Assembly (NCBI GenBank): GCA_013397435.1
Contig: VZRG01000192.1
Coordinates: forward strand, 250,441-314,440
Source: Erythrocercus mccallii
Taxonomy: Eukaryota; Chordata; Aves; Passeriformes; Dicruridae
DNA: 64,000 bases
Reading direction: 5' to 3'
Position numbers and translations under genes: made by a program. Below are positions 59,505 through 64,000 of this stretch, in pieces. The notes beneath the pieces were generated by a model. It did no database searches and was not told where the DNA came from. It worked only from the letters and a program-made list of their open reading frames with translations. The first letter of the stretch is position 1, and each line of letters opens with the position of its first letter.

Positions 59505-62500
59505 CAGTGAAAACTGCTTCATCCTGCTACATGTGGCATTATTACAGGTCCAGTTATCTCTGTTCTTTTGGATTTAAGATTTTGCCATGTCACTGCTTGG
59601 TTTTGTTGCTTGAGATGACCCCCAGGATTATGGAAAAGAATACTTTCCTACATGGGATGTCTGCTATTGATTTTGGATGTTATATAATCTTCCTTCCTCA
59701 CCATTCCTGTTGCTCTTTCAAAAATGTTTCATGAGGGAGAAGAGGAATCCAGTACAAAGACAATTCATACTGTAAACTGTGGCACTAAGGAAGCTATGTC
59801 CACAGCAAAAACCTGTCTCCCTTCCCCCTGTAGTCCTGAAGGGCTCTCCCACAGTATGTCCAGTATTCTTTTCACACTCCTTGGAGCTGAACCCTATGTA
59901 TCCATTACCGTCTCATCCCCCTCTCTTCAGAATCCTTGAGTGTTTCACCGGGTGGTGCAAGGTATCAGATGTTGCAGGATCATCTGGGCATGAAGGAAGG
60001 ACCTGCTGTGCAGGCATGACCAGACTTTTGTCCTGCTCTCCTTCCACCCTTGGATTTCCAGAAATTTATGAGAACCTGATATCCTTTTAAGTCCCACCTT
60101 TGTGAAAACATAGTTCAGACTAGCATAAAGGTTAAAAACTGGGAGGAGAGGCAGATGCACAGAGAGCATAATCATTCAAGCCTATTCCTCTGCAGAACTC
60201 AAGCTTGCAATGCTGAATTTGTAGTGTAACTGGTTACATTTGTGGGTAAGGGGTTAAGTTAGCCATTAATAGGGGAATGGAGGTTCATGTTCTTCCACCC
60301 AGCTTATTTTGCTCAGCTGTGAATGTTGCCTCTGCCTCTCAGGGACTGCTCTCACATGATTGCAGACAGCAGCATTGTGCAGAGCCCTTGGAAAGAACTC
60401 TTGAGGTTGTAATAGGGCTCCCCTTGGCACTTTTCCAATTTTGTTTCTGCAAAACTGGACACCTATGAAATTTCCATTACATCAATATAGTAGTTGTTGC
60501 AGCAAAACACAGATCATTCAGCAGTGTTACAGAATTTGTTTTCACTGCCTTTTTTCTTTCTTCCTTTTTTTTTATTTTGAGTTGAAAAAATAAGCAAGCT
60601 GCATGGAAATGGTGAACATATACCCAGGAAATAGTTTGCTGATAACATAGGAGCCTTCATGTCTGCTGGGTGGTGCCCTAAGTTTTCTTAACAAAGAAGT
60701 GAGTGTTAGTTCTTCAAATAAAAGTTACTTTTTGCCCTCACATAACTGAGGCTGAGAATTTCCAGTATGAAAAATTTGGCCTTTTATTTATTTTTATTTT
60801 TTTTAAATGGATCATAATTTGAGTGGGATCTCCTCTCCGTTCAGCAAACTCCTACCCCCTACATTGCCCTCCCCATCTTATTAGGATTACAGTATCCCAA
60901 AAACTCTTTAGTACTGTGAGCAAAGGAAACAGAAATGGCTTTGCATTATGAACTGGACAGAGATTAAGTTATTGGAGGCCTGAAATAGCTCTTTCTCAAC
61001 TTCCATTCCCATGAGTTACCGACATAAAATTGCTGTTTAGTACAGGGTCATTGTGATGAAATTTATTTGTTGAGTCTCTTCAGTGCCAAAGCTTTTGCCA
61101 ACAATATGATCTACCTGATAGTGGTACTATTTCAAAAATGTCCACTGTCAGTAACAGAAATGCAGCATCTGTAGAGTTTCAGACAGCAGTAGTAAGTGGG
61201 ATAAGAGCAAAGAAATCAAAACAAAAAATCTCTCCTTTTAATAAAATATATGCATATAATGATTACTTAGACCATTTAAAAGCTATGAAAAAGTAGATAT
61301 TACTTTTTCATTTCACATACCACCCCTGCCCCTAAGCATGTGGAATCTTTTTTTTTAATTACTCCATCAGTGGACTGCTTGTGTCAGCTGCTATATAAAA
61401 TAATTAACTAGCTGTCCCTTTCAGATCAAAGTTAATTTCAGGGGGAGGGTGCAGGACCAAAGAGTTAAGACAGCGCGGACTGTGGATTTTGCATATGATG
61501 TCCATTTTTTTCCTTTTGCTTTACTACATTTAAAGAGTTCTCTGCCTAACCATTTGCTATACTAAAAGCCCTGGAGTACTTTATATCTACATAAATTATA
61601 CATAAAATAAAGGCTTAGGAAATGAAGTCTTGCCATTTTAAGTACACATGTTGTAAAACTATATATGCTTTTATTTAGTCTCCAAATTGCAAAGGAGCAT
61701 GTTTCATTTTATTTTTCAAAACGTTTAATTACCAACATCAAATGAAATTATAATCTTCTCTTTATTTAGTCATCTGTGAAATAAGTTTATGGCAATGGTT
61801 TCCTATAAGTCAGTATCACATCAAAACCCCAGAGTGTTTGGGAGTAGTGTGACTGAGTTAACCATGGACAATTCAATTTCCCATTTTGCATTTTATAAGG
61901 AATATATATATACAGGTATAGGAATACCACAAGAAATGGTATTTTCCACTCAGCAGCCTGCCTTTATTTTGTTGAAGGATAATATGAAACCTTGAGAAAA
62001 GTCTATCATACCCTTGCCCACCTCTGAAGCTTGGAATGGATCAACTTGAGACAACTAAAACCACCCTTTTCAAAAGCCTCACTGCTCTGACCTGCTGTTC
62101 TACTGCACAGTCTAAAGTAATGTGATTTGACCATCATGCTTTCTGCTTACATGCAAATATTAGCCAAAATTGTTAAAAAAATATAAAACCGAAAGAAAAA
62201 GTCAACAAATTGCTTTTGTGTTCTCAGTTACATGCAATAGGGCATTTACAATGCAAAGGCCTGTTGTCATATGTTGCGTTGCAAAATAATTGTCTGGCAG
62301 GACATCTGTAGTTTCGAATTTCTACATGCCCAGCATGGTGTATCAACTGATAACATTATGGCAGCTTCTTGCTCACCTCAGCTGGTCAGTGCATTCTGAC
62401 CTATTCAGAGGTGTGTTTTACCTGTTGGTTCACCTTTCGCACCAAGGGCTGCTTCTTCATGACTGCCTGTTGCAGCCAGGCTGCTGCAGCAATCCTGCAA

Positions 62501-64000
62501 GACAGAGCCATCCTTCTGTAGGAGTCTTACAGCTGTAGCAGGGAATGTAATTATATTTATTAAAGCTTAGGGTTAACCCTTACTTGGCAGCCTACCTGCC
62601 TGGTAGTCGTGCTTTTCCCCTTTTCCCCTGGTTCTCAGGTTTTGGCTATAGGAGATTCTCTTTTATTTAAAGATTTCAGAATGGTCATGGAGGCTTTTTT
62701 GGTCTGAGATGGTGTTGTCTAAATATAATACAAAACACTTTCAACTGCCAGGACTTCTTGAAAAGAGAAACTCTGTGGCAGGAATTTTTCAGGCTCAGGC
62801 AAGGAAGGCTCTAGTTTAAGGAAAGCAGACTCATGAAGGCAAAGTCACAGTGGTAATGGATTACTCTCTGTCTTTATTGAAAGACATAGGGCTGTGCAAG
62901 AGACCAATGTCCCTGGCCTTGGTCTTGGGTAGCCATATTTCCCAAGCTGCTGGTGTATCCTAGTTAGTGCCTTGAAATATTTTGGCCCTGATTTTTTCTT
63001 CACCCACAGAATGGCAAAATTTGGTGTTGCCTACATGGTTGAGAAGCTTGAAGCTTCCCTTTTGTAAGGCTGCACATGTTGAGACAGCAGATTTTGAAAA
63101 TAAGGTGGAGAATGTCTCAAGTGCCTACAAGGTGTACTGTAACTTTGTTTAAGACAGGTTAGGATTGGGGGTGGGTCTCATTGTCATGGTTCATGCCAGG
63201 ACTGTTTCTCATAGTAGCAGTATGAGGAACATGTACAGTGTTGTCAGTGTTATTTTAGAAATTTAATCAAGGGCCATATGCTGACTCAGTCACAAGGGGA
63301 TGATACAAATCTCTTCTGACTTCTACTCTCACAGAACTTGTTCTCACTCTTTCCTCCTAGCCTGCATTCCTTTTTTATGCTAACCTCTGAAGTCTGATTA
63401 TATTCTAAATTATTTTTTTCTCTTTCTGTGATGTCTTGATTGTCCCATTCTTTGCATGTTCTTCTGATTGCAATTAGAAACCAGTAACATTTAACTCAAG
63501 CTAGTGGTGTCAGAGGATTTGAAAAATCCACATGATGAATTAATTCATACATCCTTTATTCAGATAACGAGATGTCAAGTGACAAAATTAAAAAAAAATT
63601 AAAAGCAATATTTCAGGAAATTTCAGTCTTACAGGTTTCTGTATTTTAACAATTAACATTAGAACAAGACAGCAGTAAATGATTATAAATCTTCAGTTTG
63701 ACAGTCTCGATATGGACACTAGTAGTTCAAATGGATGTCATCCAACCCTTCACCCCTTTTTCTTAATGATAGACTGTTTGGTATTTTCTCCTAAAGCTTT
63801 ATTTATTCTATTGTGTGTTAAGTATTGTGTGCCAAATTCTCTAGGTCTGTTTTCATAATTTACATGATAAGATAAACAGTATTTGTCTGCTGAGGAAGGT
63901 TAAATTGCCTGCCACTTGCTTTATGTTTAATCTGTTGCTTCAAATAAGATAGAGCAGATACAGCACGTGAATAATATCAGAAATTTATTTTTATGGAATG
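59505..64000. other. AT-rich non-coding DNA, 3' flank of the provirus
   Basis: No exon, LTR or CR1 end recognised. Short open frames (for example 59779-60090 and 62290-62538) lack recognisable motifs. Homopolymer T and A runs are common. Nothing else can be supported. Confidence 0.5.

Noticed and set aside
1..64000. Bacterial-type systems, CRISPR arrays, phage islands or operons
   Set aside because: Composition, CR1 elements and LTRs show vertebrate DNA. No spaced identical repeats or compact gene runs are present.

Overview
This window looks like ordinary, AT-rich nuclear DNA from a bird, most likely a songbird. The evidence is CR1-type LINE fragments, one ending in the ATTCTATG-like octamer repeat typical of bird CR1, together with solo LTRs that I recognise from memory as passerine-type endogenous retrovirus (ERV) LTRs, and TGTTG and AGAAT pentamer arrays. 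I found no host protein-coding exon, tRNA, rRNA, bacterial-style operon or CRISPR array that I can support. The window reads as intergenic or deep-intron DNA on a low-GC chromosome segment.

Layout: 1-2160 is featureless AT-rich DNA. About 2285-2620 is a sharp CpG island, the only promoter-like element. 9793-10253 (minus) and 10671-11404 (plus) are two unrelated solo ERV LTRs about 400 bp apart. From about 11.4 to 53.1 kb the DNA is mostly unannotatable AT-rich sequence with scattered CR1 pieces (about 18.27, 33.3-33.75, 39.9, 46.1 and 50.4 kb), microsatellites and strand-asymmetric A/C-only or G/T-only tracts. 53142-59500 is the main object, a plus-strand class I (gammaretrovirus-like) provirus with two LTRs and a TGGG target duplication. 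59505-64000 is AT-rich DNA with nothing recognised.

The provirus keeps the order LTR, primer-site/leader, gag (MA, proline-rich linker, part of CA, NC), pol (PR, RT, RNase H, IN), a remnant of env TM, polypurine tract, LTR. It is plainly defective. The gag start codon is TTG, most of the C-terminal half of CA is missing, a microsatellite-bearing 56-bp insertion interrupts the protease, an RT segment containing motif B is deleted, the RT box reads YADN, the RNase H Glu position is Lys, and eleven in-frame stops punctuate one frame running from RT to the Env tail. Almost all of env is deleted, so the end of integrase runs directly into the Env membrane-proximal and transmembrane region in one open frame. 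The integrase D,D35E geometry and zinc-binding residues survive between the stops. Several stops and key changes fit G-to-A substitution, and the LTR-LTR differences are enriched in A/G changes on the plus strand, which hints at cytidine-deaminase editing during reverse transcription. I did not find a new multi-gene biological system. The provirus, its apparent editing pattern, the IN-Env fusion frame and the isolated CpG island are what deserve a second look.
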